Position numbers and translations under genes: made by a program. Shown piece after piece: positions 17,305 to 25,860 of a stretch of DNA of 44,975 nt. Position 1 is the first letter of the stretch. Every line of letters begins with the position of its first letter. This stretch comes from Rhodothermaceae bacterium (GTDB taxonomy: Bacteria; Bacteroidota; Rhodothermia; Balneolales; Cyclonatronaceae), in NCBI GenBank assembly GCA_020201275.1, contig JAIVHB010000130.1, positions 1 through 44,975 of the forward strand, given 5' to 3'. The notes beneath the pieces are model-generated. The model had not been told where the DNA came from, did not search any database, and worked only from the letters and a program-made list of their open reading frames with translations.

Positions 17305-18000
17305 ATGAAACCTATAATAACTCCGAAGATTGATCGGAGTATAGCTTTTCAGGTCAGAAAAATTTCCGGTGATATAAGAAAGGCAAAGGGAAAGCGTAAA
17401 CCTGCAATTACTATCTCACGTGAATTTGGATGTCAGGGATTTCCGCTTGCTAATACAATATCTGCCAGACTGAGCTCAGGTAAAACGGAGTGGTCAGTTT
17501 TAAGCAGCGACATGCTTAAGGAAATTTCAGAAAAGAATGAGTATAACAGGGAATTGATGGAATCCGTGAATGAGAGTTACCGCAGCCAGCTCCAGCAGGA
17601 TCTTGATGTGCTCATTTCTAAAAAGCCTTCCGATTATACCCGGTTCAAGATAATTGCTCAGAATCTTAAAATCATTGGCGATAAGGGCAATACGATCATC
17701 GTGGGATCTGGTGGGGCAGTTGTTGCTCAGAATCAGGAAAACTTTTTCCATGTACGGGTAACCGGAAGTCTGTCGTTTCGCGTAAACAGGGTGGCCGAGC
17801 TTTTTAACATTACAGAAGTAGAAGCTGCAAACCTTGTTGAGGAACGGAACCTGTTGAGAAGAGATTTCATTTACAGATTTACGAACAAAGACATCGCTGA
17901 CCCCTCATTTTATCACTTAATTCTGAGAAACGACTTTTTTAGCGTTGACGAGATGGCCGACATCGTGTTACATGCTATGAAAGCAAGGAAAATGCTCTGA
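17305..18000 (+). CDS. Cytidylate kinase-like family protein
   Basis: The 231-residue protein matches the cytidylate kinase-like family (Cytidylate_kin2). An N-terminal extension of about 30 residues precedes the nucleotide-binding strand and loop AITISREFGCQG near residues 35-45. Active cytidylate kinases have a GxxGxGKS P-loop, while this family uses the SREFGxxG variant. Further typical features are an Ile/Val-rich strand (TIIVGSGGA) and a lid-like Arg-rich region (VEERNLLRRDFIYRF). The substrate is unknown; members occur apart from the housekeeping cmk. GAGG just before the ATG at 17305 supports the start. Three small genes follow closely on the same strand. Confidence 0.78.
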   Translation: MKPIITPKIDRSIAFQVRKISGDIRKAKGKRKPAITISREFGCQGFPLANTISARLSSGKTEWSVLSSDMLKEISEKNEYNRELMESVNESYRSQLQQDLDVLISKKPSDYTRFKIIAQNLKIIGDKGNTIIVGSGGAVVAQNQENFFHVRVTGSLSFRVNRVAELFNITEVEAANLVEERNLLRRDFIYRFTNKDIADPSFYHLILRNDFFSVDEMADIVLHAMKARKML

Positions 18001-18012
18001 TATCACAAATAA

Positions 18013-18177
18013 ATGAAAACATACAAGGCAACTTACGTTAAAGGCGGCATAACATTCGGCACCGTACTGGCAATCACAATTTCCTGGTCGGCAAATCAGT
18101 CCCTGCTCTGGGCCATTATCCATGGTGTTCTTGGCTGGTTATATGTTATCTACTATGCCATTTTTTACCATTTTTAG
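18013..18177 (+). CDS. Small membrane protein of 54 residues, unknown function
   Basis: An ATG at 18013 opens a 54-codon frame ending in TAG at 18175-18177. The product begins MKTYKATYVKGG and has two hydrophobic helices, GTVLAITISW and LLWAIIHGVLGWLYVIYYAIF, separated by a short SANQS turn. Spacing is 12 bases after the cytidylate-kinase-like gene and 14 bases before the next gene, so it fits an operon. Its sequence is compact and uses sensible codons. I recall similar small proteins in Bacteroidota, but assign no function. Confidence 0.72.
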   Translation: MKTYKATYVKGGITFGTVLAITISWSANQSLLWAIIHGVLGWLYVIYYAIFYHF

Positions 18178-18191
18178 GACTGCTCTATTCA

Positions 18192-18680
18192 ATGAGATCC
18201 CGAAATCTACTCAACCTTGTATGGTTGATCCCTTCATACCTGCTGTTTCTGCTATTGCATCAGATTAATGTCCATATTGATGCTGTGAATACAATGGCCA
18301 ATGGAGAACTGCAGGAGGCCGTTGTAACGGATTTTAAAATCAAGCAGATTGCAGCGCAAACCAATGGTTATATCGTTGTCAGATTTACATCGGCAGCAGG
18401 CGAAGAGGTAGAGCGAAAATTGTCATTAGGCGTACAGCACGCTGCCAGACTTATGGAAACTGAAAATATTCCGGTCAGGTATCTTAAAGGATCCGGTCAG
18501 GAGGTAATACTTGTCCCGACTTTCGATATTCAGTTGCAGATAATCCGCATCAATATTGCTATCATAGCCGCATCCCTCATAGTGCTCATTGCTGTCAGTA
18601 TTGGGGTTTCACGCTACGTTATCCGGAAAAACAAAACCGGTGAACCCGATTCACCGGAATTTGAACTAATTAACACATAA
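18192..18680 (+). CDS. Two-helix membrane protein, DUF3592-like
   Basis: The 162-residue protein has a transmembrane helix near residues 8-24, an extracytoplasmic beta domain of about 90 residues and a second helix near 120-142. A short polar tail follows. The layout of helix, small beta domain containing a VxYL.GSGQEV-type strand, and helix resembles DUF3592 proteins. No catalytic motif was seen. It lies 14 bases after the small membrane protein gene and 8 bases before the RsmI-like gene, so these are probably co-transcribed. The family name is tentative. Confidence 0.65.
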   Translation: MRSRNLLNLVWLIPSYLLFLLLHQINVHIDAVNTMANGELQEAVVTDFKIKQIAAQTNGYIVVRFTSAAGEEVERKLSLGVQHAARLMETENIPVRYLKGSGQEVILVPTFDIQLQIIRINIAIIAASLIVLIAVSIGVSRYVIRKNKTGEPDSPEFELINT

Positions 18681-18688
18681 TACCAGTT

Positions 18689-19453
18689 TTGACAAACCAA
18701 CCCGGTACCCTGTACCTTATTCCCACCCCTCTCGGCAGAAATGCTGATCAAACCGGATTACCTGCAGATACGCTCAGTATAATAAAATCGGTAAGCCATT
18801 TTGCAGTGGAAAACCTTAAGAACGCCGTATCATTTCTGAAATTCTGCGAACACCCGACACCGGAGTTTGAGTTGTTTTTCTATTCCCTTGATAAAAATAC
18901 CCCGGCCAGGGAAGTACATTCCTATCTTGATGTACTCAAACAAGGCCACGACCTTGGTGTTCTGACCGATGCCGGATGCCCGGGCATTGCAGACCCCGGG
19001 GCCATGATGGCAGGTCTGGCCCATCAACAGGGCTTCAGGGTTATCCCGCTTGTGGGGCCTTCTTCAATTCTGCTGGCCCTGATGGCATCCGGGCTTAATG
19101 GGCAGCAATTTGCTTTCAGCGGTTACCTGCCCATTGAAATGAAAAAAAGGAGATCTGCCCTCTCTGAACTCGAAAAACGTTCTTCACGGCACAGGGAAAC
19201 GCAGATATTCATGGAAGCACCATACAGGAATCTTGAGCTTTTTAAAGATATTCTCGGGATCTGCAATGCAAGTACCCTTCTGTGTGTGGCCTCAAACCTT
19301 ACCATGCCAGACGAGTATATCGCTACAAAAACTGTGGCTGCCTGGAAATCGGATGTTCTGCCCGATATAGATAAAAAACCGGCCATATTCCTGATCCATG
19401 CAGAAAATTTAATACAGTCTGCCTCCAAATCCACAAAAAGGCGGCGCTACTGA
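18689..19453 (+). CDS. RsmI-like SAM-dependent methyltransferase (tetrapyrrole methylase fold), paralogue
   Basis: The 254-residue protein has the N-terminal motif LYLIPTPLGRNADQT, the loop LTDAGCPGIADPGA near residues 91-104, and the strand VIPLVGPSS. These belong to the tetrapyrrole methylase fold used by RsmI, which methylates the 2'-OH of C1402 in 16S rRNA. It diverges from true RsmI, with LGRNAD replacing IGNLGD and AVENLKNA replacing ACEDTRTS. A canonical rsmI lies at 29881. The paralogue is common in Bacteroidota, and its target is unknown. The start is a TTG at 18689, required because no ATG precedes the first motif. Confidence 0.85.
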   Translation: MTNQPGTLYLIPTPLGRNADQTGLPADTLSIIKSVSHFAVENLKNAVSFLKFCEHPTPEFELFFYSLDKNTPAREVHSYLDVLKQGHDLGVLTDAGCPGIADPGAMMAGLAHQQGFRVIPLVGPSSILLALMASGLNGQQFAFSGYLPIEMKKRRSALSELEKRSSRHRETQIFMEAPYRNLELFKDILGICNASTLLCVASNLTMPDEYIATKTVAAWKSDVLPDIDKKPAIFLIHAENLIQSASKSTKRRRY

Positions 19454-19567
19454 TCGACAGACCAGTATATAACTGATGGTGAATAACTCTGAACTTTTTT
19501 ACCGGAAGATTATATTAAAAGTCAATCCTGACCGTATTAATGAGCAGTATACCGGCAATAATGTCTA

Positions 19568-20944
19568 ATGAAATATGCCGGCCGATTCCGTATTTTGCCA
19601 CTTATTCCTATGATCCCTTCTCAACAATCGTTTCGCGAACAATTGAAGTTATCTTACAGACAGGCAGGTTCTATTCAGCGCAGATTCAATAGATTCTGGT
19701 GTATTCTGTCTGCCATTTTTATCTCTACTCTTTTTCTGTCGGATGATGTGTTTTCACAGGTTAGCCTTGACAGGATTTCCGTAGCAACAAGAAGTGATGG
19801 CAGAGGTTACGTAATCAGGTTACACCTGAATACTGCTCCGGCCAGGTTTTCAGTAGTTCAACCGGAAACAAACCTGCTGCAGTTCACTTTCGATGGAACC
19901 ACGGTGACCTATACCGATCTGATACCCCAACCTGTCTTCCCGTTAAGCGACATCCTTATAACCGATTCACCCGACGGAACAGGCATCGACTTTCAGCTCC
20001 ACGACGGTGAATACTACCAGGCCCGTACCTATCTCGATGCCAATAAACGGCATGTTCTTATAGCCCTGACCAGAACAAGTGCTGATGAAGCCAGGGCACT
20101 CGCGGCTAAAACTGATTTGATCAGGCGGGGTAATCAACCGGTGAATGATATAACTGCAGTTATTGATTCTGTATTAACACCCGATCCTGAAGATACATTC
20201 GACAGACTATTCAACCAGCGCCAGACTCTGAAATTCGAGGTTATTGTAATTGATCCGGGTCATGGCGGAAAGGATCCGGGATCGATCGGAACAAGGGGCA
20301 CAAAGGAGAAGGATGTAGCCCTGCAGTTAGCCAAAAGGATCGGTGCTTATATCAACGAATTCCTGCCTGAACTGAAAGTTGTTTATACCAGAGAAGACGA
20401 CAGATTTATTGACCTCGACGAGCGGGGCCGTATCGGTAACCGCGTTCAGGGCGATTTGTTTATTTCCATTCACGCCAATTCGGTGAGAAGCCGGAATGCC
20501 TATGGAACAGAGGTATGGATACTCGGTATGCACCGGACACAGGAAGCGTTCGAGGTAATGAAACGGGAAAACAGTGTTATCAGGTTCGAAGATAAAGACG
20601 AATCAGCCATGGAACTTTCTCAGGAACAGCTCATGATATATGAACTGGCCAACAGCGGAAATATGGCCAGCAGTGTTTATTTTGCTGAACTACTCGACCA
20701 TCAATTCTCGCAGCGTGCCGGCAGACGGTCAAGGGGTGTTAAACAGGCCGGGTTCCAGGTACTGTATCATGCTTCCATGCCGGCTGTTCTGGTGGAGCTT
20801 GGATTCATAAGCAATCCGAATGAAGAACGATTTATTACAAGCGAATATGGGCAAAGTATTCTGGCATCCGCTATCTTCAGGGCAGTACGGGATTACAAGG
20901 AACAAATTGAACGAAGTCAACAGGAACGGGATACAGTGCGTTGA
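19568..20944 (+). CDS. N-acetylmuramoyl-L-alanine amidase (Amidase_3)
   Basis: The 458-residue secreted enzyme cleaves the bond between N-acetylmuramic acid and the peptide stem of peptidoglycan. A hydrophobic segment near residues 45-60 follows an unusually long, basic N-terminal region, so translation may instead start at the ATG at 19613. An AMIN-like beta domain occupies about 65-180. The catalytic Amidase_3 domain follows, with zinc ligands in DPGHGG near 230, the Glu of TKEKDVAL near 246, and SIHAN near 300. The catalytic Glu is in LVELGFISN near 409. The stop overlaps the TTG of udk by four bases. It is AmiC-like in layout, and no LysM or SPOR domain was seen. Confidence 0.93.
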   Translation: MKYAGRFRILPLIPMIPSQQSFREQLKLSYRQAGSIQRRFNRFWCILSAIFISTLFLSDDVFSQVSLDRISVATRSDGRGYVIRLHLNTAPARFSVVQPETNLLQFTFDGTTVTYTDLIPQPVFPLSDILITDSPDGTGIDFQLHDGEYYQARTYLDANKRHVLIALTRTSADEARALAAKTDLIRRGNQPVNDITAVIDSVLTPDPEDTFDRLFNQRQTLKFEVIVIDPGHGGKDPGSIGTRGTKEKDVALQLAKRIGAYINEFLPELKVVYTREDDRFIDLDERGRIGNRVQGDLFISIHANSVRSRNAYGTEVWILGMHRTQEAFEVMKRENSVIRFEDKDESAMELSQEQLMIYELANSGNMASSVYFAELLDHQFSQRAGRRSRGVKQAGFQVLYHASMPAVLVELGFISNPNEERFITSEYGQSILASAIFRAVRDYKEQIERSQQERDTVR

Positions 20945-21573
20945 AACCTTTTGTAATAGGCGTTGCCGGCGGCAGCGGTTCAGGAAAAACAACTGTCATT
21001 AACCATATAAGACGTGGTGTAAGCGACGAAAAGATCGTATTCCTTGAACACGACGCGTATTATCGTGATCTGGTTCATCTGCCATTCGAGGAGCGCGCAA
21101 GAAATAATTTTGACCACCCCTCCTCCCTTGAAACCGAACTGCTGATCCGGCACATTGAAGCGTTGCTGGAGGGTTACAGCGTGGAAGTGCCCATCTATGA
21201 TTTTGCCAATCACATCCGGAAAAAGGAGACCCGCAAAATCACTCCCCATGAAGTAATCCTGATCGACGGTATTCTCATCTTTTCCGAAAAAGAATTGCGC
21301 GATTTAATGGACCTGAAACTGTTTGTTGATACCGATGATGATGTACGCCTGCTCAGACGCCTGAAACGCGACATAGGTGAACGTCAGCGTACGGTAGACA
21401 GCGTGCTGAGCCAGTACGAGAAGTTTGTAAGGCCTATGCACCTTGAATTCGTGGAACCATCCAAGCGCTATGCCGATATCATTATTCCCCATGGCGGTGA
21501 AAACCACGTAGCTATTGATATGGTGAATACACTCGTTAGAAATAAAATCGGCCTCGCTAACGGATTCCACTGA
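20941..21573 (+). CDS. udk: Uridine kinase
   Basis: The 210-residue protein carries the P-loop GVAGGSGSGKTT at residues 7-18, the DAYYRDL segment that contacts the nucleoside, and PIYDFANHIRK. The lid region RRLKRDIGERQR is also typical. Uridine kinase phosphorylates uridine and cytidine in pyrimidine salvage. The start is a TTG at 20941 that overlaps the amidase stop. No other in-frame start exists before the P-loop. The gene is convergent with the amidoligase operon, 33 bases from the end of the last gene there, with no clear terminator between. Confidence 0.95.
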   Translation: MKPFVIGVAGGSGSGKTTVINHIRRGVSDEKIVFLEHDAYYRDLVHLPFEERARNNFDHPSSLETELLIRHIEALLEGYSVEVPIYDFANHIRKKETRKITPHEVILIDGILIFSEKELRDLMDLKLFVDTDDDVRLLRRLKRDIGERQRTVDSVLSQYEKFVRPMHLEFVEPSKRYADIIIPHGGENHVAIDMVNTLVRNKIGLANGFH

Positions 21574-21606
21574 TCACACCACCCTGCCCGAAGGTCTTTC
21601 TGCAGG

Positions 21607-22320
21607 TTAAAAAAGTGGTATAGTAAGTGAATGTTTTATAGCACAGGCCAGGTTGTCATGAAATGCCGAAGTCCCGGCATCACTCCCCACAACCAATTGC
21701 TGGTTTATCTCAAGCTCTAAACCTGCATATTCTCCGGGGCCAAAACTTTTCCGCAGTGCTGTAGCATGCCCGTCGGCTTTTCCGGTATAGGGATAATTCA
21801 TTCTGGTTCTGATGTGAGGCGAATGTTGTTTAAGGGCTTCTGCTATTCTTACTGCCACGTCCCTTTCACTTTTTCTGGCCGGATCATATAGCAGACCTGT
21901 ATCCGCATTCCTGATCTTTCCGTCAACTTCTGGCGAGAACGTATGAACCGAAAAATGAATAACGAATCCCCCCTGCTGAATTATTCTGCTGATATGGCTG
22001 AATACCTTTTTCCGGAACGGGTAATAGTACTCTTCCAGAATGTGCTCTCTTTTTGCCTTTGGCAGGGCGTCGGTAATGTCGGAGAATAGTGCCCGGTTAT
22101 GTTCAGACCGGTTCAGCTCAACAACCAGCCGGCTGATTTCAGAAAAAAAAACCGGGTATCCCAATTTTTCAGAGAGACCCAGTGTGAGGTCAAGGGCTCC
22201 GGGATCCCAGCCCCTGTGCGACTTCAACCGTTCACTGTAACCTTCAAACAGGGATTTGAGGTCATCAGGTACCTCATACCCGCCGTGTTCACAAGTCAGT
22301 ATTACAGATGGGGCTGTCAT
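21607..22320 (-). CDS. N-formylglutamate amidohydrolase family protein
   Basis: The 237-residue protein has LTCEHGGYEVP at residues 8-18, an SRLVVELNRSEHN block, FVIHFSVHTFSP with likely metal-binding His, and GLELEINQ near the end. These are the family landmarks of N-formylglutamate amidohydrolase, a zinc enzyme that hydrolyses an amide on an acidic amino acid. Here no histidine-degradation genes are adjacent. The gene is last in a four-gene operon with two amide-forming ligases and a peptidase, and overlaps the preceding gene by four bases. It may trim or recycle the operon's product rather than act on formylglutamate. The family is secure; the role is inferred. Confidence 0.9.
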   Translation of the reverse strand: MTAPSVILTCEHGGYEVPDDLKSLFEGYSERLKSHRGWDPGALDLTLGLSEKLGYPVFFSEISRLVVELNRSEHNRALFSDITDALPKAKREHILEEYYYPFRKKVFSHISRIIQQGGFVIHFSVHTFSPEVDGKIRNADTGLLYDPARKSERDVAVRIAEALKQHSPHIRTRMNYPYTGKADGHATALRKSFGPGEYAGLELEINQQLVVGSDAGTSAFHDNLACAIKHSLTIPLF

Positions 22321-23543
22321 GACCTGAACATTTCGCCCTTACGGAGACAGGAACAGAGTTCTTCATAAACAGTAAAAATTTTTGCGCTAACGGGATCTGT
22401 TCCAAGTGCCTTAATGATCCGGCCGGACAGTGTACCTTCATTCAGGATGGTTTTCAATGCCTTCAGGTGATTCAGGTCTGAAATATGTACTGCATCCAGA
22501 AGGTGAGCCCAGAGGTCTGTTGCTCTTACCGGCCCGGAGTTCAACCCGAATAAATTAAGGTACTCCTGATCTGTTATGAGGCATTCACCGCCCTTTTCCG
22601 CTACTTCGGTGAGCAGGCTGCTCAGACGTCCGGCCGGCCATTTCTTCTGCTCAGCCAATCCGCTCCATTTTCCTTCGGTCAATGCCTTTAGTACTGCTAT
22701 TATTAGATCGGCAACCGCCAGATCTGCAACAGGGCATTCCTGGATATCCAAAATCCGTATTTCAATGGCCATCCGGTCGAAGCGTGCAATTGCACCCCGT
22801 GAATTAAGCCACTCATACTGAAGAATACCCTCCGGATCAAAGGGTCTGATATCATCGTAGATACCTTTCAGCAACTCATTCTCATATTCCACGCGTGTAT
22901 ATACAGGTTCAGGAATAACTTGACCGGTAACCGATGGTATCTTAATGGAATTTGTACGATACACAGCAAGCCGGTTATCATGCAAACCCGTTAATTTGTT
23001 GTCCATTACCGGGGATGCAGCTGTTAGGGCCGGCATTACAGGCATCAGAATTCGAATGGCGGCGTGGAGCCTTCCGAACTCTTCATCATCAGCAAACGGA
23101 AGATTGATGTGGGTACTCTGCAGATTCGACCATCCGTGGCCCCTGCAGTCGAATATTCGGTTGTAAGCCTCGTAAATTGGGTTGTATTCGTGAGGCCACA
23201 GCCTCATTTGTGAAAAAGGGTCCATCCAGGGGTGCATGGCACCGGGCATGAGCCTGCCACCAATACCGGCCAGGATGCCGTTAACACGGTTCACCTGCGA
23301 TTGGAACCTGGAAGCGAGGTCATCAAGTTTATTTGCCGGACCATTGGTTTTGAATTCGATAACATGTAATGCCAGCTCATTATTCCAGGCCATATCCCCA
23401 AACTCAACTTCAGTTTCATAGGAACCGGAAACCTCTCTGAGCAGTTCATCGGCAACAGGATAAACATCGAGGGTGTCGGACCTTACTATCATGTACTCCA
23501 GTTCTACACCGAAGCCCTGAAAAAGCCCTAATGGTTTCGGCAT
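22317..23543 (-). CDS. GCS2-family carboxylate-amine ligase (glutamate-cysteine ligase-like)
   Basis: The 408-residue protein starts with FGVELEYM, where Glu14 and Glu16 match the metal-binding glutamates of the GCS2 (YbdK / plant-type glutamate-cysteine ligase) fold. Later landmarks are the WNNELALHVIEFKT segment, the GWSNLQSTHINLPF block with conserved His, and an IEIRILDIQECP strand. These ligases join an amine to an activated side-chain or alpha carboxylate with ATP. The substrates are unknown. The ATG overlaps the stop of the ATP-grasp gene by one base. Together with that neighbour it gives the operon two different ATP-dependent amide-bond-forming chemistries. Confidence 0.88.
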   Translation of the reverse strand: MPKPLGLFQGFGVELEYMIVRSDTLDVYPVADELLREVSGSYETEVEFGDMAWNNELALHVIEFKTNGPANKLDDLASRFQSQVNRVNGILAGIGGRLMPGAMHPWMDPFSQMRLWPHEYNPIYEAYNRIFDCRGHGWSNLQSTHINLPFADDEEFGRLHAAIRILMPVMPALTAASPVMDNKLTGLHDNRLAVYRTNSIKIPSVTGQVIPEPVYTRVEYENELLKGIYDDIRPFDPEGILQYEWLNSRGAIARFDRMAIEIRILDIQECPVADLAVADLIIAVLKALTEGKWSGLAEQKKWPAGRLSSLLTEVAEKGGECLITDQEYLNLFGLNSGPVRATDLWAHLLDAVHISDLNHLKALKTILNEGTLSGRIIKALGTDPVSAKIFTVYEELCSCLRKGEMFRS

Positions 23544-25015
23544 CAGTATTTGATCCTTCCCTCTTTGCGTGCCTCAATCCGGTTCAGGAATACCTGCATA
23601 ATCTTCAGATAGAGTTCATCTTTGAGTATAAGGTCTTCAACACCCGCATCCAGATTGGGGTTGTCGTTTACCTCAATTACAACGCATTTGCTGCCCGACT
23701 CTTTAATGTCTACACCGTAGAGACCATCTCCAATCAAATTGGCAGCCTTAAGGGCGGTTCTGACCACATTGGCCGGTGCTATCTCAACAGGAACTGTCTC
23801 ATAATTACCATAACTGAAGCCACCCTTGGCATCCGTTTTTATAATCTGCCAGTGCTTTCTTGCCATGAAATAGCGGCAGGCGTATAACGGTTTTCTGTCG
23901 ATGATTCCAATCCTCCAGTCGAACTCGGTTGGCATGAACTCCTGGGCTATAACCAGTTCGGATTTATCCAGAAACCGTTCAGATTCAACCATCATCATCT
24001 GACGGTCGGTAACTTTGACCACGCCCTGTGAAAAAGAACCATCAGGCTGCTTGAGAATGAGCGGGAAACCAAGATCCGTTATCACCTTTTCGATGTTGTC
24101 TTTGTGCAGGATCATCGTTTTGGGTGTTGCCACATCGTACCGGTTGAGCAGTTCAGAAAGATAGACCTTATTGGTGCAACTGAGAATTGAGTCCGGGTCG
24201 TCGAGTACTACGAGACCCTCCGCCGATGCCCTTCGTGCAAACCGGTAGGTATAGTGATTTACATTGGTGGTTTCACGGATGAAGAGTGCGTCAAATTCAG
24301 CAAGCCGGGCGTAGTCTTCCCGGGTAATAAGCTCTGTTCCGATACCAAGCTGCTCAGCCGCCTTCATGAATTTGCCCAGGGCCTTATCATCCGATGGGGG
24401 TGCTTTCTCCTTTTTATTGTGAAGTATGGCCATATCATACCGTGTCGCAGTTTTTTTTGGGATGACCTTTCGCTTTCCGGCGAAATAATCCTTAGCCGCT
24501 GCTACAATGAAATCGCGGTGATCTTCAGGAATCTCGGCTGCGGCAACCGGTCCCAGGCTTTGCAGTTGCCAACGCTGGCCATTGTTTGTGAAATGCGCCC
24601 TTAAAAGCGGCGCCTGGAATAAGTTGAAAAGGTGCGAGCTGAGTTTATCATACTTTTTCGCAAGATTCCGACCGAAATAGATGCTCAACACAAATTTGTT
24701 CGATTTTATCGGAGTGAGATTCTGCTGTATCAGGTCGTCGAGTTCATCGGATACTATACGAACAATGGTTTGCAGCTTCATATCCTGTATGGTTGATATT
24801 CCAGGAATTGGCTTATGGCCCCTCGCCGCTGCCAATAGTGAAACATAGTAACCTGTACTTTGATACCGGTACGAACGGCAAAGGTTAAAAACCTTGGTAT
24901 TCTTCAAATCCAGATAAAAAGGATCTGTGAGATAGCTTCGTGCTGCCACAACCATCACATTGGGAAGCTCAAAAGGCCAGTCGGCTGGATTATTTACCAC
25001 AATGATTATCTGCAT
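23543..25015 (-). CDS. RimK-type ATP-grasp ligase with RLAN N-terminal domain
   Basis: The 490-residue protein has an N-terminal region (about 5-170) resembling the RimK-like ATP-grasp N-terminal domain. A PreATP-like section and an ATP-grasp domain (about 285-470) follow. Visible ATP-grasp features are the ATP-binding Lys in PLILKQPDGSFSQGV, the IAQEFMP adenine-region strand and the magnesium site VIEVNDNPNLD. RimK enzymes add amino acids, often glutamate, to a carboxylate through an acyl phosphate. The acceptor here is unknown. The ATG lies one base after the stop of the peptidase gene. The length and the extra N-terminal domain distinguish it from the ribosomal S6 modification enzyme. Confidence 0.9.
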   Translation of the reverse strand: MQIIIVVNNPADWPFELPNVMVVAARSYLTDPFYLDLKNTKVFNLCRSYRYQSTGYYVSLLAAARGHKPIPGISTIQDMKLQTIVRIVSDELDDLIQQNLTPIKSNKFVLSIYFGRNLAKKYDKLSSHLFNLFQAPLLRAHFTNNGQRWQLQSLGPVAAAEIPEDHRDFIVAAAKDYFAGKRKVIPKKTATRYDMAILHNKKEKAPPSDDKALGKFMKAAEQLGIGTELITREDYARLAEFDALFIRETTNVNHYTYRFARRASAEGLVVLDDPDSILSCTNKVYLSELLNRYDVATPKTMILHKDNIEKVITDLGFPLILKQPDGSFSQGVVKVTDRQMMMVESERFLDKSELVIAQEFMPTEFDWRIGIIDRKPLYACRYFMARKHWQIIKTDAKGGFSYGNYETVPVEIAPANVVRTALKAANLIGDGLYGVDIKESGSKCVVIEVNDNPNLDAGVEDLILKDELYLKIMQVFLNRIEARKEGRIKY

Positions 25016-25016
25016 A

Positions 25017-25730
25017 TCAAATTACAGGATTCTTCTCCAGGATTAAAAGATTTGCGTCGTACGTAATTATACCCAGTAAGATGGATGATATAAGCCGGTT
25101 CATGGTTACATCGTAGTACTGGGATTTAAATGCCGGGTTATGCTGTAGCGGATCGGCCACCGTAACTGAACGATCCGGTTGATTATATCCGGAAAGAACA
25201 ACAAAATGACCGGTAGGGTAACCTCTGATGTCATCATAATCCATATTGGGCCCGAATTCACGTGCACAATTATACAGATAGGTAGCATTGAGGCCTGTGA
25301 GAATCGGAATTGATTTCTTCAGGTACTTTCTTATCAGACCTGCAGTCAGGTCTTTCATGCGCAACCGCCCCCCCAGGCGCAGAAATTCAATGTAGGCTTC
25401 TGTGGCAAAATGCAGTTTTTCGTCTGTCTTCGCACGAAGTTGTGCCTCCAGTTTTTTCCGGATTTCTTTCCGCCTGAGATTGAACCACGTCGGGTCGAAA
25501 ACCTGAAGATTGTATGTGTAGATAGTTGCACTGTAACCTCTTTTAAGGGCATGGATGGCAAGTAAAACCGCCAGTGTACCACCTTCTTCAAGGGAAGGGA
25601 CTTCCTCCATGATTTCATCCAGATCTACATAGTCCTCGTAGAAATTGTAAACCGAGTGGAGGCAAGTGGGGCCGCAAGAGTAATCATCGGGCTGAGGGAG
25701 AATCTCCAGTTCTAATTGATTTATCATCAT
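25017..25730 (-). CDS. C39-like (papain-fold) cysteine peptidase family protein
   Basis: The 237-residue protein begins with a catalytic-Cys motif DDYSCGPTC (Cys19). The His motif GHFVVLSGYN lies near residue 174 and VADPLQHNP supplies a likely Asp. This is the C39-like / papain-like fold. No signal peptide or transporter domain is present, so it is probably cytoplasmic. Members of this fold cleave or form amide bonds. It is the first gene of the amidoligase operon, transcribed from a candidate promoter at 25770-25777. Its coupling to the ligases suggests action on their product, perhaps release or transfer. The family is well supported; the reaction is not. Confidence 0.87.
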   Translation of the reverse strand: MMINQLELEILPQPDDYSCGPTCLHSVYNFYEDYVDLDEIMEEVPSLEEGGTLAVLLAIHALKRGYSATIYTYNLQVFDPTWFNLRRKEIRKKLEAQLRAKTDEKLHFATEAYIEFLRLGGRLRMKDLTAGLIRKYLKKSIPILTGLNATYLYNCAREFGPNMDYDDIRGYPTGHFVVLSGYNQPDRSVTVADPLQHNPAFKSQYYDVTMNRLISSILLGIITYDANLLILEKNPVI

Positions 25731-25743
25731 TAAATTTAATCAG

Positions 25744-25777
25744 CGTTTACGTGCTATACAATGGGATCGCAAACGTA
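25744..25777 (-). promoter_or_regulatory. Candidate promoter and inverted repeat for the amidoligase operon
   Basis: On the minus strand, a perfect -7 element TACGTTTG occupies 25777-25770. The -33 element is weak (ATTG at a 16-base spacing). The predicted start near 25763 gives a 33-base 5' UTR. Two imperfect complementary arms, CGTTTACG at 25744-25751 and CGCAAACG at 25768-25775, flank the start site and differ by one base. The arrangement fits a repressor site, but the evidence is pattern only. Confidence 0.35.
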
Positions 25778-25860
25778 ATTAAAAACATAATTACAATCAT
25801 TCAGATACTGTGCACACCTTTATCGTTTAAGGGTTTGAAAGAAGATCAGTGCCAGCAGTA

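Noticed and set aside
21574-21606. Terminator between udk and the amidohydrolase gene
   Set aside because: Only a short, bulged stem (ACCCTGC / GCAGGT) with a large loop could be drawn, without a T-run.
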